The position numbers and the translations under genes were made by a program. The notes below the pieces were generated by a model. The model had not been told where the DNA came from, did no database searches, and worked only from the letters and a program-made list of their open reading frames with translations. Shown piece after piece: positions 18,153-27,068 of a stretch of 64,000 nucleotides of DNA. Numbering within the stretch: the first letter of the stretch is position 1; every line of letters begins with the position of its first letter. Origin of the DNA: Hyphomicrobium denitrificans 1NES1 (GTDB lineage Bacteria > Pseudomonadota > Alphaproteobacteria > Rhizobiales > Hyphomicrobiaceae); the NCBI RefSeq assembly GCF_000230975.2, contig NC_021172.1:2170001-2234000 (forward strand), written 5' to 3'.

Positions 18153-18295
18153 CAACATCTCCAGTTGAGCCTCATTCTTTTACCGGTTTCCGTCGAAAGC
18201 CGTCCGACGCGGCCTATCGATGCCACGTTGCATATCGCCAGTATGCCTTTTCCCTTGGCATCGCTCAGCCCAAAACATGTCCAGATCAAGGCGTC

Positions 18296-19102
18296 TCACT
18301 GGGCCCCTTTCCGAGCCTTTCCTTTGCCCTGTGCGAGCGTGGCAACTATGCCACGAAGCGTGCGAACTTCCTGTTCTGTCGCATTCATTCGTGTCAACAA
18401 CGTACGGAGGTTTTGCGCCACGACGGCTTTACGATGAGCCGGATTGAAAAAGCCGTTGGCCTCTAATTCCCGCTCCAAATGCTCAAATAGACCAACGAGT
18501 TCTTCTTTCGTCGCGGGCCGGTCGCGGCCCATGTAAAGACCTTCGTTCAACGGCTTCTCGTAGGTTGTGACACGGCCAAGACTGCGGCCCGCGTCGCCGC
18601 GCATCCATTCGTAACCCAGAAGCAGCACCGCCTGCGCAAGGTTAAGAGACGCAAAGCGCGAGTTCACCGGAATCATGATCAGGGCGTCGGCGTTGGCGAC
18701 CTCGCTCGTCTCCAGCCCATTGCGCTCGCGCCCGAAAAGGATGCCGCAGCGTTCGCCGCGAGCGATCCGGGTTCGAACTTCGGCGATTGCCTGCTCGGGC
18801 GTCAGGACCGGCTTTCGCATATCCCGCTGTCGAGCGGTTGTAGCGCCCACCCAATTCAGGTCGGCGATGCTGTCTTCGAGCTTCTCGAAGGGGCGGGCAT
18901 CGTCGATCACGTAATTGGCGCCGGAAGCCGCAATGCGCGCCTTCTCGTTCGGCCATCCGTCGCGCGGGTTGACGAGGCGGAGGTCGTCGAGACCGAAGTT
19001 GGCGCAGGCGCGCGCCACCATGCCGATGTTATCGGCGAGCTGCGGCTCCATCAGAATGACAGACGGCGTCTCGCCTTCTCCGGCAACCGGCTCGCCTTTC
19101 AT
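18296..19102 (-). CDS. TrmJ-like tRNA/rRNA 2'-O-methyltransferase (SpoU family)
   Basis: The 268-residue product is a SPOUT methyltransferase. Motif 1 is PSVILMEPQLADNIGMVARACANFGL. Motif 2 is GILFGRERNGLETSEV and motif 3 is MIPVNSRFASLNLAQAVLLLGYE, which form the AdoMet-binding knot. A C-terminal helical domain (ERELEANGFFNP...RTLLTRMNATEQEVRTLRGI) is typical of TrmJ, which methylates nucleotide 32 of tRNAs. The ATG at 19102 gives the family length, but its ribosome site is weak. The same frame stays open for a further 669 bases upstream; that stretch is described separately. No gene symbol is given because rRNA-directed paralogues look alike. Confidence 0.85.
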   Translation of the reverse strand: MKGEPVAGEGETPSVILMEPQLADNIGMVARACANFGLDDLRLVNPRDGWPNEKARIAASGANYVIDDARPFEKLEDSIADLNWVGATTARQRDMRKPVLTPEQAIAEVRTRIARGERCGILFGRERNGLETSEVANADALIMIPVNSRFASLNLAQAVLLLGYEWMRGDAGRSLGRVTTYEKPLNEGLYMGRDRPATKEELVGLFEHLERELEANGFFNPAHRKAVVAQNLRTLLTRMNATEQEVRTLRGIVATLAQGKGKARKGAQ

Positions 19103-19829
19103 GTGAGCCCGGCGAAGTCCGTGACGCAGCTTGCGAATGACGCGTCGGGCCCAGAACCAGTAATTCTCGCCCGACCATTGCTTGGCGAGCGATTCCAGGC
19201 ATGGCGTCTTGATCGTTTCCGTTCCCTCGCCCTTCAGGCGCACGCGCCCGTCGCCGACGACGATCTCTTTTTTACTCAGGATGAATTGATCGAGCGTCTC
19301 GATGCCCTGCGCTTCGGTGCGCCGTTTGCAGCCGGGACACGTCACACGGTCTTCGATGCACTTGAGACCGGCGCAATATTGCAGCACCGGTTCGAGCGTG
19401 AGGCGCGTCAACCCGGGGATGGCGAGGGTTTCAAGACCCTGATCGATCGAGACCGAATGGCACGCATGCACGACTTCCGCGACGCGCGTATCGCGAGCCC
19501 CAAGCACGGGTTCGCCTCCGGGGCCTATGCGCACACTGGCGGCCGTCCCGCGGTTTTCGGATTCGATACCGGCGTTCAAATCATTCTCCGTCTCGCACAG
19601 GCCACGTCCGGTCATACTATAGAACAACGCGCCACGATCTCCTGGGGCTTTCGCCCTTGCTAAACAAATGGGCGGCGCTTGCCCAGTCTTTGGTCTAAGC
19701 CCCGCAGGGCTTGAATCGTCTGGCGAACTGCCGCACGACTGCGGCGAAGGTTCGCTTCGCTGGCGCGCCACAGACCATTAAGGTCCCCCAAATTCGATCA
19801 CCCTCCACTTTCTCCTGCGAGATCATCCC
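19103..19829 (-). other. Region of uncertain coding status upstream of trmJ
   Basis: The trmJ frame remains open on the minus strand up to 19771. The extra peptide has a protein-like composition, including a possible metal-binding cluster (YCAGLKC...TCPGC, about 19300-19390) and YWFWARRVIRKLRHGL just before trmJ. The opposite strand is open too (19103-19663), but its peptide is rich in Phe, Asp, His and Arg, as expected from an antisense shadow. So either TrmJ has an unusual N-terminal extension or both are chance open frames in GC-rich DNA. The last 170 bases before icd hold its promoter and no gene. Confidence 0.35.
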
Positions 19830-21047
19830 ATGCAAAAAATCAAGGTTGAAGGCACCGTCGTCGAGCTCGACGGCGACGAGATGACCCGCATCATCTGGAA
19901 GCTAATCAAAGACAAGCTCATTCACCCTTATCTCGACCTCAACATCGCGTACTACGACCTCAGTATCGAGAACCGCGACAAGACGGACGATCAGGTGACG
20001 ATCGACGCCGGTAACGCCATCAAGACGCACGGCGTCGGCATCAAGTGCGCGACGATCACGCCCGACGAGGCACGCGTCAAAGAATTCAACCTCAAGGAGA
20101 TGTGGAAGAGCCCGAACGGCACGGTCCGCAACATCCTCGGCGGCGTCATCTTCCGCGAGCCGATCATCTGCAAGAACGTACCCCGGCTCGTGCCGGGCTG
20201 GACCGAGCCGATCGTCGTCGGGCGCCACGCCTACGGCGACATCTACCGCGCCACCGATTTCAGATTTCCCGGCAAGGGCAAGCTGACGATCAAGTTCACG
20301 GGCGACGACGGCGCGGTGATCGAAAAGGAAGTTTTCGACGCGCCGGGCTCCGGCATTGCTATGGCAATGTACAATCTCGACGATTCCATCCGCGATTTCG
20401 CGCGGGCGTCGCTGAACTACGGCATTGCGCGAAACTATCCCGTCTATCTTTCAACCAAGAACACGATCGCGAAGATTTACGACGGACGTTTCAAGGACAT
20501 CTTCCAGGACATCTTCGACAAAGAATTCAAGGACGAATTCGCGAAGCGCAAGATCACCTACGAGCACCGCCTGATCGACGACATGGTGGCGAGTTCGCTC
20601 AAATGGTCGGGCGGCTATGTCTGGGCGTGCAAGAACTACGACGGCGACGTGCAGTCCGATACCGTCGCGCAGGGCTTCGGCTCGCTCGGCCTGATGACGA
20701 GCGTTTTGATGTCTCCCGACGGCAAGACTGTCGAAGCGGAAGCCGCGCACGGCACAGTCACACGCCATTACCGCGAGCATCAGAAGGGCAAAGAAACGTC
20801 GACGAACTCGATCGCGTCGATTTTCGCGTGGACCCGCGGGCTCGCCCATCGTGCCAAGCTCGACGGCAACGAGGCGCTGTCGAATTTCTGCAGGACGCTC
20901 GAACGGGTCTGCATTGCGACCGTCGAGTCCGGCTTCATGACGAAGGATCTGGCGCTGCTCGTCGGACCCGATCAGAAGTGGCTTTCGACGACCGGCTTCC
21001 TCGACAAGGTCGACGAGAACCTCAAAGCTACAATGGTGAAGGCGTAA
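19830..21047 (+). CDS. icd: NADP-dependent isocitrate dehydrogenase
   Basis: The 405-residue enzyme oxidatively decarboxylates isocitrate to 2-oxoglutarate in the TCA cycle, making NADPH. It belongs to the homodimeric, eukaryote-like class common in alphaproteobacteria: [20 protein letters not shown] near the N-terminus, [32 protein letters not shown] (substrate phosphate-binding Ser/Asn), [18 protein letters not shown], and the NADP motif [16 protein letters not shown]. The ATG at 19830 is standard for the family. In a serine-cycle methylotroph it mainly feeds glutamate synthesis, but that is inference. A long inverted repeat follows the stop. Confidence 0.97.
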   Translation: MQKIKVEGTVVELDGDEMTRIIWKLIKDKLIHPYLDLNIAYYDLSIENRDKTDDQVTIDAGNAIKTHGVGIKCATITPDEARVKEFNLKEMWKSPNGTVRNILGGVIFREPIICKNVPRLVPGWTEPIVVGRHAYGDIYRATDFRFPGKGKLTIKFTGDDGAVIEKEVFDAPGSGIAMAMYNLDDSIRDFARASLNYGIARNYPVYLSTKNTIAKIYDGRFKDIFQDIFDKEFKDEFAKRKITYEHRLIDDMVASSLKWSGGYVWACKNYDGDVQSDTVAQGFGSLGLMTSVLMSPDGKTVEAEAAHGTVTRHYREHQKGKETSTNSIASIFAWTRGLAHRAKLDGNEALSNFCRTLERVCIATVESGFMTKDLALLVGPDQKWLSTTGFLDKVDENLKATMVKA

Positions 21048-21074
21048 TCAGCGCGAGGGCGACTGTTCTTGGTT

Positions 21075-21115
21075 GCGCGTGGCGACTCGCGTTCCGCGAG
21101 CCGGCTGCCACGCGC
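21075..21115. repeat. Nested inverted repeat after icd
   Basis: GCGCGTGGC (21075-21083) is exactly complementary to GCCACGCGC (21107-21115), with a second stem CTCGCG/CGCGAG nested inside. There is no T-tract. It lies between the converging ends of icd and the 21126-21614 gene and could serve both transcripts. Confidence 0.6.
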
Positions 21116-21125
21116 AGCAGCAGAA

Positions 21126-21614
21126 CTATTTCTTCTGTGCCGCGATCCTCTGATCGACCTCGGCCTGCATCTTGGCCGTCATGACGTTGAAGTCATTCTG
21201 TAGCTTGGCGCAGGCTTCCTTGTCGCCGTCGCAAACGACCGACATCGTGATGACGAGGTTGTCGCCTTGCTGGACAGGCTTGCGGCAGACGGCGGCGGGA
21301 TGAGCCGGATTCCCCTTCACCGTGAACGTATACATTACGGAGCTGTTCTTATCGTCGTCGCTGTAGGCGACGTACTGATCGCTCTTGTAGATGCGCTTCA
21401 AGCCAGGCTTCGCCGAATAGCGTTCGATCAACTCTTCCGCTTTTCCAGACGGGTCGCCGCAGAAGGCTTGCGCAGCGACAACGGTCGGCCCCGACGAAGG
21501 CATCGGCGTCGGTGCGATCTTCACGAGCGGATCATTGGCCAGCGCCGGAAGCGTCATTGCCAGAAGCGCTGCGGTGAACGGAGCGACAAAACCCAAAGAA
21601 CGCGTGCGATGCAT
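21126..21614 (-). CDS. Exported protein of unknown function
   Basis: The 162-residue product has a signal peptide (MHRTRSLGFVAPFTAALLAMTLPALAND). Four cysteines follow in the mature part (AFCGDPSG, AVCRKPVQ, VVCDGDKEAC), probably two disulphides. A Lys/Asp-rich helix at the end (KLQNDFNVMTAKMQAEVDQRIAAQKK) looks like a short coiled coil. I do not recognise the family. It converges on icd and is separated from alaS by 156 bases with no further gene. Confidence 0.78.
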   Translation of the reverse strand: MHRTRSLGFVAPFTAALLAMTLPALANDPLVKIAPTPMPSSGPTVVAAQAFCGDPSGKAEELIERYSAKPGLKRIYKSDQYVAYSDDDKNSSVMYTFTVKGNPAHPAAVCRKPVQQGDNLVITMSVVCDGDKEACAKLQNDFNVMTAKMQAEVDQRIAAQKK

Positions 21615-21770
21615 ATGCGATCAATCCCCAGCAGGAAGAATGCCGGGCCTATATACCCAAACTTCCCGACCGTCATCAGTGAATTCCCGGCAAGGTAACG
21701 ACGCGGCGCGCCGAACGGATTTACCGCGCGAGTTCATCGATTCCCGGAGAGCAGCTAGGCAGACAAGCTC

Positions 21771-24464
21771 TCAGCTTGCGAGGCGGGCTTCGATGGCTTT
21801 CAGCGCATCACCGGCTTTGGCGCCGTCGGGACCGCCGGCCTGCGCCATGTCGGGCCGGCCGCCGCCGCCCTTGCCGCCTAATGCCTCGGCGCCTGCCTTC
21901 ACGAGATCGACGGCGCTCCACGTCTTGATCAGGTCGTCCGTCACGCCGACGGCGAGGCCCGCCTTGCCGTCCTCAGTTACGCCGACGACCGCGACGATGC
22001 CGGAGCCGACCTGTTTCTTGCCATCGTCGATCAGGCCACGGAGGTCTTTCGGATTGAGACCCTGCACGGTGCGCGCGAGCAGCTTGACCTTGCCGACGCT
22101 GCGGATCGCATCGCCGCCGTCAATCGCGCCCTTGCCGCCACCACCAAGGGCCAGCTGGCGCTTGGCGTCGGCCAACTGCTTTTCGAGAACCTTGCGTTCC
22201 TCGACGAGATGTTTCAGCCGCTCAAGCAGGTCTTCGGGTCGCGTCTTCAAGATGCCTGCGGCTTCGCGGACGCGCGCATCCTGCTCGTCGAGATAAGCGC
22301 GCGCGCCTTCACCCGTCAGCGCTTCGATACGGCGGACGCCGGCCGCGCTGCCGCTTTCGGCAACGATGCGGACGAGGCCGATGTCGCCAGTGCGCGAGAC
22401 GTGCGTACCGCCGCAAAGTTCAACCGACCATGCCTTGTTGGCGCCGGGGCGCGTCGAGCCCATCGAGACGACGCGAACCTCGTCCCCATATTTTTCACCG
22501 AAGAGCGCCATGGCGCCCGAGGCGCGTGCTTCATCGAGCGCCATCAGCCGCGTCACGACCGGGGTGTTTTCGAGGAGCACTGCGTTCGCCATGTCCTCGA
22601 CGGCCTTGATCTCGTCAGCCGACATCGGCTTGGTGTGTGAGAAGTCGAAACGCAACCGATCGGGGGAGACGAGCGAGCCCTTCTGCGCGACATGCGTGCC
22701 GAGCACTTGCCGCAGGGCTTCATGCAGAAGGTGCGTCGCGGAGTGATTGGCGCGCGTCGCGGACCGGCGCGCGTGATCGACTTCAAGCTCGACGGCATCG
22801 CCAGCCTTGAAGTTGGCGGACTCGACCTTGCCGAAATGCACGAACAGATCGCCCAGCTTCTTTTGCGTATCCGTGACGCGGAAGAGCGCGCCCTTCGGCC
22901 CCTTGATGACGCCTTGATCGCCGACCTGGCCGCCGCTCTCGCCGTAGAAGGGCGTCTGGTTGAGGATGAGCGCGCCTTCGTCGCCCGCCTTCAACTCCTT
23001 CGTCTCTTTGCCGCCCGAGACAAGCGCCGCGACGATACCTTCCGCCGTCTCGGTATCGTAGCCTAGGAATTCGGTCGCGCCGACCTTGTCCTTGATCTCG
23101 AACCAGAGGCCTTCGGTTGCCGCTTCGCCTGAGCCTTTCCAGGCGGCTTTCGCAGCTTCCTTCTGCTTTTTCATCGCGACGTCGAAGGCCTTGGTATCGA
23201 CGGTGATGCCACGCGGTTTGAGAGCATCTTCGGTCAGGTCGAGCGGGAAGCCGTAGGTGTCATAGAGCTTGAACGCGACGTCGCCGGGGAAGACCGCGCC
23301 CTTCTTCATGCTCGCGGAGCTTTCGCCCAGGAGCTTCAGGCCGTTGTCGAGCGTCTTTTTGAATTTCGTCTCTTCGAGCTTCAGCGTTTCGGTGATGAGC
23401 GGCTGGGCCCGCACGAGCTCAGGATAAGCGTCTCCCATCTCGCGCACGAGCGACGGCACGAGATGATACATCAACGGCTCGACGCAACCGATCTGCGCTG
23501 CATAGCGCATTGCGCGGCGCATGATGCGGCGAAGGACGTAGCCACGGCCTTCGTTCGAGGGCAGCACGCCATCGGCGATCAGGAAGCTCGTCGACCGCAA
23601 GTGGTCGGCGATAACGCGGCGGGCAACTTTCAGGAACTCGGGGCTGGCTTCGCCCCCCGTTTCCTTGGCGCCGACTTTGGCGGCTTCCTGCCGGATCGAC
23701 TGGATCAGGTTTTCGAAAAGGTCGATCTCGTAGTTGTCGTGCTTGCCCTGCAGCACGGCCGCGATGCGTTCGAGGCCCATGCCGGTATCGATCGAGGGGC
23801 GCGGGAGATCGACGCGATCGCCGGGACCACGCTGCTCGAATTGCATGAACACGAGATTCCAGATCTCGATGAAGCGATCACCTTCCGACTCCGCCGAGCC
23901 GGGCGGTCCGCCCGGAATTTTGTCGCCGTGATCGAAAAAGATTTCAGAGCACGGACCGCAGGGGCCCGTATCGCCCATCTGCCAGAAGTTGTCGCTCGAT
24001 GCGATGCGGATGATCCTGTCGTCGGAGAAGCCCGTAACCTTCTTCCAGATCGCGTAGGCTTCCTCGTCGGTGTGATAGATCGTGACGAGCAGCCGCTTCT
24101 TGTCGAGACCGAACTCTTTGGTCAGCAGATTCCAGGCAAGCTCGATGGCGCGGTCTTTGAAGTAATCGCCGAACGAGAAGTTGCCGAGCATCTCGAAGAA
24201 CGTGTGGTGGCGCGCGGTGTAGCCGACGTTATCGAGGTCGTTGTGCTTGCCGCCTGCGCGCACGCACTTCTGCGAGGACGCAGCGCGCGGAATGGCACGC
24301 GTCTCCTGACCGGTGAAGACGTTCTTGAACTGCACCATGCCGGCGTTGGTGAACATCAGCGTCGGATCGTTGCGCGGCACGAGCGGCGACGACGGCACGA
24401 TCTCATGGCCGTTCTTGCCGAAGTAGTCGAGAAACGAAGAGCGGATTGCGCTGACGCCAGCCAT
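21771..24464 (-). CDS. alaS: Alanyl-tRNA synthetase
   Basis: The 897-residue class II synthetase charges tRNA-Ala. Motif 1/2 regions are [20 protein letters not shown] and [18 protein letters not shown]. The editing domain has the zinc/active-site signature [13 protein letters not shown] and [13 protein letters not shown] (His, His, Cys, His), which hydrolyses mischarged Ser/Gly. The C-Ala domain ends with a glycine-rich stretch ([16 protein letters not shown]). The start ([21 protein letters not shown]) matches the family. The 5' leader (24465-24560) includes a GGCCGCCG/CGGCGGCC hairpin. It is separated from recA, which is encoded upstream on the same strand, by 445 bases of repeat-rich DNA. 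Confidence 0.98.
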   Translation of the reverse strand: MAGVSAIRSSFLDYFGKNGHEIVPSSPLVPRNDPTLMFTNAGMVQFKNVFTGQETRAIPRAASSQKCVRAGGKHNDLDNVGYTARHHTFFEMLGNFSFGDYFKDRAIELAWNLLTKEFGLDKKRLLVTIYHTDEEAYAIWKKVTGFSDDRIIRIASSDNFWQMGDTGPCGPCSEIFFDHGDKIPGGPPGSAESEGDRFIEIWNLVFMQFEQRGPGDRVDLPRPSIDTGMGLERIAAVLQGKHDNYEIDLFENLIQSIRQEAAKVGAKETGGEASPEFLKVARRVIADHLRSTSFLIADGVLPSNEGRGYVLRRIMRRAMRYAAQIGCVEPLMYHLVPSLVREMGDAYPELVRAQPLITETLKLEETKFKKTLDNGLKLLGESSASMKKGAVFPGDVAFKLYDTYGFPLDLTEDALKPRGITVDTKAFDVAMKKQKEAAKAAWKGSGEAATEGLWFEIKDKVGATEFLGYDTETAEGIVAALVSGGKETKELKAGDEGALILNQTPFYGESGGQVGDQGVIKGPKGALFRVTDTQKKLGDLFVHFGKVESANFKAGDAVELEVDHARRSATRANHSATHLLHEALRQVLGTHVAQKGSLVSPDRLRFDFSHTKPMSADEIKAVEDMANAVLLENTPVVTRLMALDEARASGAMALFGEKYGDEVRVVSMGSTRPGANKAWSVELCGGTHVSRTGDIGLVRIVAESGSAAGVRRIEALTGEGARAYLDEQDARVREAAGILKTRPEDLLERLKHLVEERKVLEKQLADAKRQLALGGGGKGAIDGGDAIRSVGKVKLLARTVQGLNPKDLRGLIDDGKKQVGSGIVAVVGVTEDGKAGLAVGVTDDLIKTWSAVDLVKAGAEALGGKGGGGRPDMAQAGGPDGAKAGDALKAIEARLAS

Positions 24465-24527
24465 AGGGTTCTTTCAAGCCTTTTCGCGGACATAACCGCT
24501 TCGGAAACGCCTTCCGGAACGGCTCAA

Positions 24528-24909
24528 GGCCGCCGTTGTAGCGGCGGCCCTGGAGAGTGTCCAGAAACGGCAGGTGAGACTCAAATGCCAGTCCTACAGC
24601 ACGGATAGTGGCCCCATCCCGTCACGCCCGCAAAAGTGGCATGACGGCCGTGGCCGGCATGCGCATCCGTCCGAGGATGACGATCACGCATGGCAAAGTG
24701 CGATGATTTTGCCGATCTTGCTCCTGGTGTTCACCCCACCCCTAACCCCTCCCCGTCAAGGGGAGGGGAATTCATCGCGGCGACGCGCGACGGGATTTGA
24801 GACTCGCCGTAGACGCGATAACGAGCCTCCAGCAGTTTCACGCTGGCTCCTCAAACGGCTTGCGGGCTCGCCGTTGGAGGATGACGGTATTTTCCAGTGT
24901 CGCTCCTCA
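24528..24909. repeat. Repeat-rich gap between recA and alaS
   Basis: No gene is supported here. The stretch holds a GGCCGCCG hairpin (24528-24549) in the alaS leader and a family-1 palindrome (24734-24768: CCCCACCCCTAACCCCTCCCC, GTCAA loop, GGGGAGGGG). Two stretches ending GAGGATGACG (about 24674-24686 and 24878-24892) resemble the right end of the family-3 element at 26925-27057. The gap appears to have collected several repeat elements. Confidence 0.6.
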
Positions 24910-26043
24910 TCAGCGTTTGCCCTTGGCGACCTTCTTGGTGTCCTCGTCGGGGAGGACGCCGTCCTCATCCGGCTGCTCGCCGTCATCTTCGCCCGCGTCG
25001 GGGTTGGCCAGCATCTTTTCGACGATAAGGCCGGCACTAGCGCGGATGGCGTTTTCGATCTCGTTGGCGATCCTCGGGTTTTCCTTGAGATACGTCTTGG
25101 CGTTCTCACGGCCCTGACCGATGCGGTCGCCGTTGTACGACAGCCAGGCGCCGGATTTCTCGACAATGCCAGCCTTGACGCCGATGTCGATCAACTCGCC
25201 GACTTTCGAGACGCCCTCACCGTACATGATGTCGAACTCGACCTGCTTGAAGGGCGGCGCGACCTTGTTCTTGACGACCTTGACGCGGGTCTGGTTGCCG
25301 ACCGTCTCCTCGCGCTCCTTGATCTGGCCGATGCGGCGGATGTCGAGGCGGACGGAAGCATAAAACTTCAGCGCATTGCCGCCCGTCGTCGTCTCCGGGT
25401 TGCCGAACATGATGCCGATCTTCATGCGGATCTGGTTGATGAAGATGACCATGCACTTCGATTTCGAGATCGATCCGGTGAGCTTACGCAGCGCCTGGCT
25501 CATCAGGCGCGCCTGAAGGCCCGGCAGGCTGTCGCCCATCTCGCCTTCGAGCTCGGCCTTCGGCGTCAGGGCAGCAACCGAGTCGACGACCAGCACGTCG
25601 ATGGCGCCGGAACGGACGAGCGTATCGGCGATCTCGAGCGCCTGCTCGCCGGTATCGGGCTGCGAAATCAAAAGATCCTCGACCTTGACGCCGAGCTTTT
25701 TCGCATAACCCGGGTCGATCGCGTGTTCGGCGTCAACAAACGCACAGATGCCGCCGCGTTTCTGCGCTTCGGCCACGACGTGCAGCGCAAGCGTCGTCTT
25801 GCCCGAGCTTTCGGGCCCGTAAATCTCGATGATGCGGCCTTTGGGCAGGCCGCCGATGCCGAGGGCGATATCCAGCCCGAGCGAGCCGGTCGGGATCGCT
25901 TCGATATCGACCTTCTCGTTGGCGCCCAAACGCATGATCGACCCCTTGCCGAAGTTCTTGTCGATCTGCTGCAGCGCATGTTCGAGCGCCTGCTTCTTAT
26001 CCATTTTGCCCCCTTCGAGCACAGTCCAATCCGGCCGTTCCAT
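24910..26043 (-). CDS. recA: DNA recombination/repair protein RecA
   Basis: RecA polymerises on single-stranded DNA, catalyses strand exchange and triggers LexA self-cleavage. The 377-residue product shows [11 protein letters not shown], Walker [10 protein letters not shown] (about residue 65), the [19 protein letters not shown] loop 1 region, the loop 2 region [19 protein letters not shown], and an acidic C-terminus ([22 protein letters not shown]). Several starts are possible. The ATG at 26043 gives [18 protein letters not shown], which parallels the longer N-terminus of rhizobial RecA, and has GAGG about 9 bases upstream. The ATG at 26004, preceded by AAGGGGG, is the main alternative. LexA-like half sites lie upstream. 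Confidence 0.97.
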   Translation of the reverse strand: MERPDWTVLEGGKMDKKQALEHALQQIDKNFGKGSIMRLGANEKVDIEAIPTGSLGLDIALGIGGLPKGRIIEIYGPESSGKTTLALHVVAEAQKRGGICAFVDAEHAIDPGYAKKLGVKVEDLLISQPDTGEQALEIADTLVRSGAIDVLVVDSVAALTPKAELEGEMGDSLPGLQARLMSQALRKLTGSISKSKCMVIFINQIRMKIGIMFGNPETTTGGNALKFYASVRLDIRRIGQIKEREETVGNQTRVKVVKNKVAPPFKQVEFDIMYGEGVSKVGELIDIGVKAGIVEKSGAWLSYNGDRIGQGRENAKTYLKENPRIANEIENAIRASAGLIVEKMLANPDAGEDDGEQPDEDGVLPDEDTKKVAKGKR

Positions 26044-26095
26044 CGTCGTCATCCTCAATATGGCAAGCGCCCAGCGCCTTCAATTAATCATATGT

Positions 26096-26121
26096 GTACA
26101 TGATTTGTTCCAACTCGGTCA
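26096..26121. promoter_or_regulatory. Possible LexA (SOS) operator upstream of recA
   Basis: Three tetramers are spaced exactly 7 bases apart: GTAC (26096-26099), GTTC (26107-26110) and GTCA (26118-26121). The alphaproteobacterial LexA box is a direct repeat, GTTC-N7-GTTC. Each adjacent pair here differs from it at one or two positions. The location, 53-78 bases upstream of the chosen recA start, is right for SOS control. The imperfect tetramers keep confidence moderate. Confidence 0.4.
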
Positions 26122-26250
26122 ATCACGTTTTGTTCTCGTTGTGCCTGAATAAGTGCAACTTATGGGGGAGACATAGGAGAGCTGGGCTATCGCTCCCCAT
26201 ACGGCATCAGCGCCGGACGATTTCAGAAAACCAAGACGAGGTATTTGGAC

Positions 26251-26808
26251 ATGAGCGCATCAAGCGGCCGTTTCGGAATCCGTATCGGTGAAGCCCTGGT
26301 CGCGGGCGGCCCCCCAGGCACCGCGGCGGAACCGGAAGTCGCGATCGGCGAAATGGACGGTCCCTTCGGCACGGCATTCGCGACGCTTCTCGGCGACCAG
26401 ACCAAGGGCCACAGCAAGGTGCTGTCGCTGCTCAACACCGACGTCATGGTGCGTCCGCCGACGCTCTGCGTCAGCAAGGTGACGGTCGAGAACGAGCGCT
26501 ACACGAATATCCTGATGGGCACTGTGCAGTACGCGACATCGATGGGCGTGCTCGATGCCGTGCGCTCCGGCGACCTGCCGCGGGACAAGGTCGATGATCT
26601 CGGCATCATCGTCTCGGTATGGCTCAATCCGTCGGTCGCCACGATCGAGAAGCTCGACCACAAGATCCTGTTCGACATTCATCGCAAGGCGACGGCGCTC
26701 GCCATTCACAAGGCGATGACCTATCAGCCGACGATCGACTGGCTGCTCGAGAACCAGGACAAGGTCATTCACAGGTATTTCGAGAAGGGTCTCAAGGGCG
26801 AGATCTGA
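26251..26808 (+). CDS. Formaldehyde-activating enzyme (Fae) homologue
   Basis: The 185-residue protein belongs to the Fae family, whose best-known member condenses formaldehyde with tetrahydromethanopterin in methylotrophs. Shared features are FGIRIGEALV at the N-terminus, FGTAFATLL, the NTDVMVRPPTLCVSKVTV strand, a GTVQYATSMGVLDAVRSG helix, and DDLGIIVSVWLNP before a C-terminal helical part. However, the conserved His in the EVAH segment of Fae (His17 in published numbering), the proposed general acid, aligns with Glu, and there is no His at all in the first 55 residues. It is therefore a paralogue of uncertain activity, not canonical Fae. The ATG at 26251 has GAGG 9 bases upstream. It is divergent from recA. 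Confidence 0.85.
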   Translation: MSASSGRFGIRIGEALVAGGPPGTAAEPEVAIGEMDGPFGTAFATLLGDQTKGHSKVLSLLNTDVMVRPPTLCVSKVTVENERYTNILMGTVQYATSMGVLDAVRSGDLPRDKVDDLGIIVSVWLNPSVATIEKLDHKILFDIHRKATALAIHKAMTYQPTIDWLLENQDKVIHRYFEKGLKGEI

Positions 26809-26846
26809 GATATAGCGCCATCATTTGCGGAGACGCCTGCCATGTT

Positions 26847-26872
26847 CCCCTCCCCCCTTGCGGGGAGGGGGG
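26847..26872. repeat. CCCCTCCCC-type palindrome (family 1)
   Basis: CCCCTCCCCCC, a TTG-CG loop and GGGGAGGGGGG lie 39 bases after the fae-like stop. This is a short version lacking the CACCCCTAA arm extension seen elsewhere. Confidence 0.7.
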
Positions 26873-26924
26873 AATTGGGTGCGGTGGTCATCCAAACGTT
26901 TTCAAGGAAAATCTGAGTCTGTTC

Positions 26925-27057
26925 GTCATCCTCGGACGGACGAGCCTGCGAGGCCGTTCGGGGATCCAGCGCAAGAGTCGTCGAAGACGCAATATTGAGC
27001 CTTCGGCGAGTCTTACGCTGGATCCCCGGCTTTCGCATACGCTCAGCCGAGGATGAC
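26925..27057. repeat. GTCATCCTCGG-ended two-hairpin element (family 3)
   Basis: This 133-bp unit has outer inverted ends GTCATCCTCGG and CCGAGGATGAC and inner inverted ends CGGGGATCCAGCG and CGCTGGATCCCCGG, with a stem-rich centre. Its plan (two palindromic ends plus a short middle) is the same as in family 2, but the sequence differs. It fills the gap between the fae-like gene and the end of cckA. It has no coding capacity and looks like a MITE-like, non-autonomous element. Confidence 0.75.
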
Positions 27058-27068
27058 GGTCACACGAC

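Noticed and set aside
19103-19663. 186-codon plus-strand frame upstream of icd
   Set aside because: Rich in Phe, Asp, His and Arg, the expected antisense image of the minus-strand frame; no ribosome site or family.
24465-24560. Hairpin-bearing alaS leader considered as a T-box or riboswitch
   Set aside because: No T-box sequence or specifier loop is present and T-boxes are not expected in this group; the hairpin alone is not evidence.
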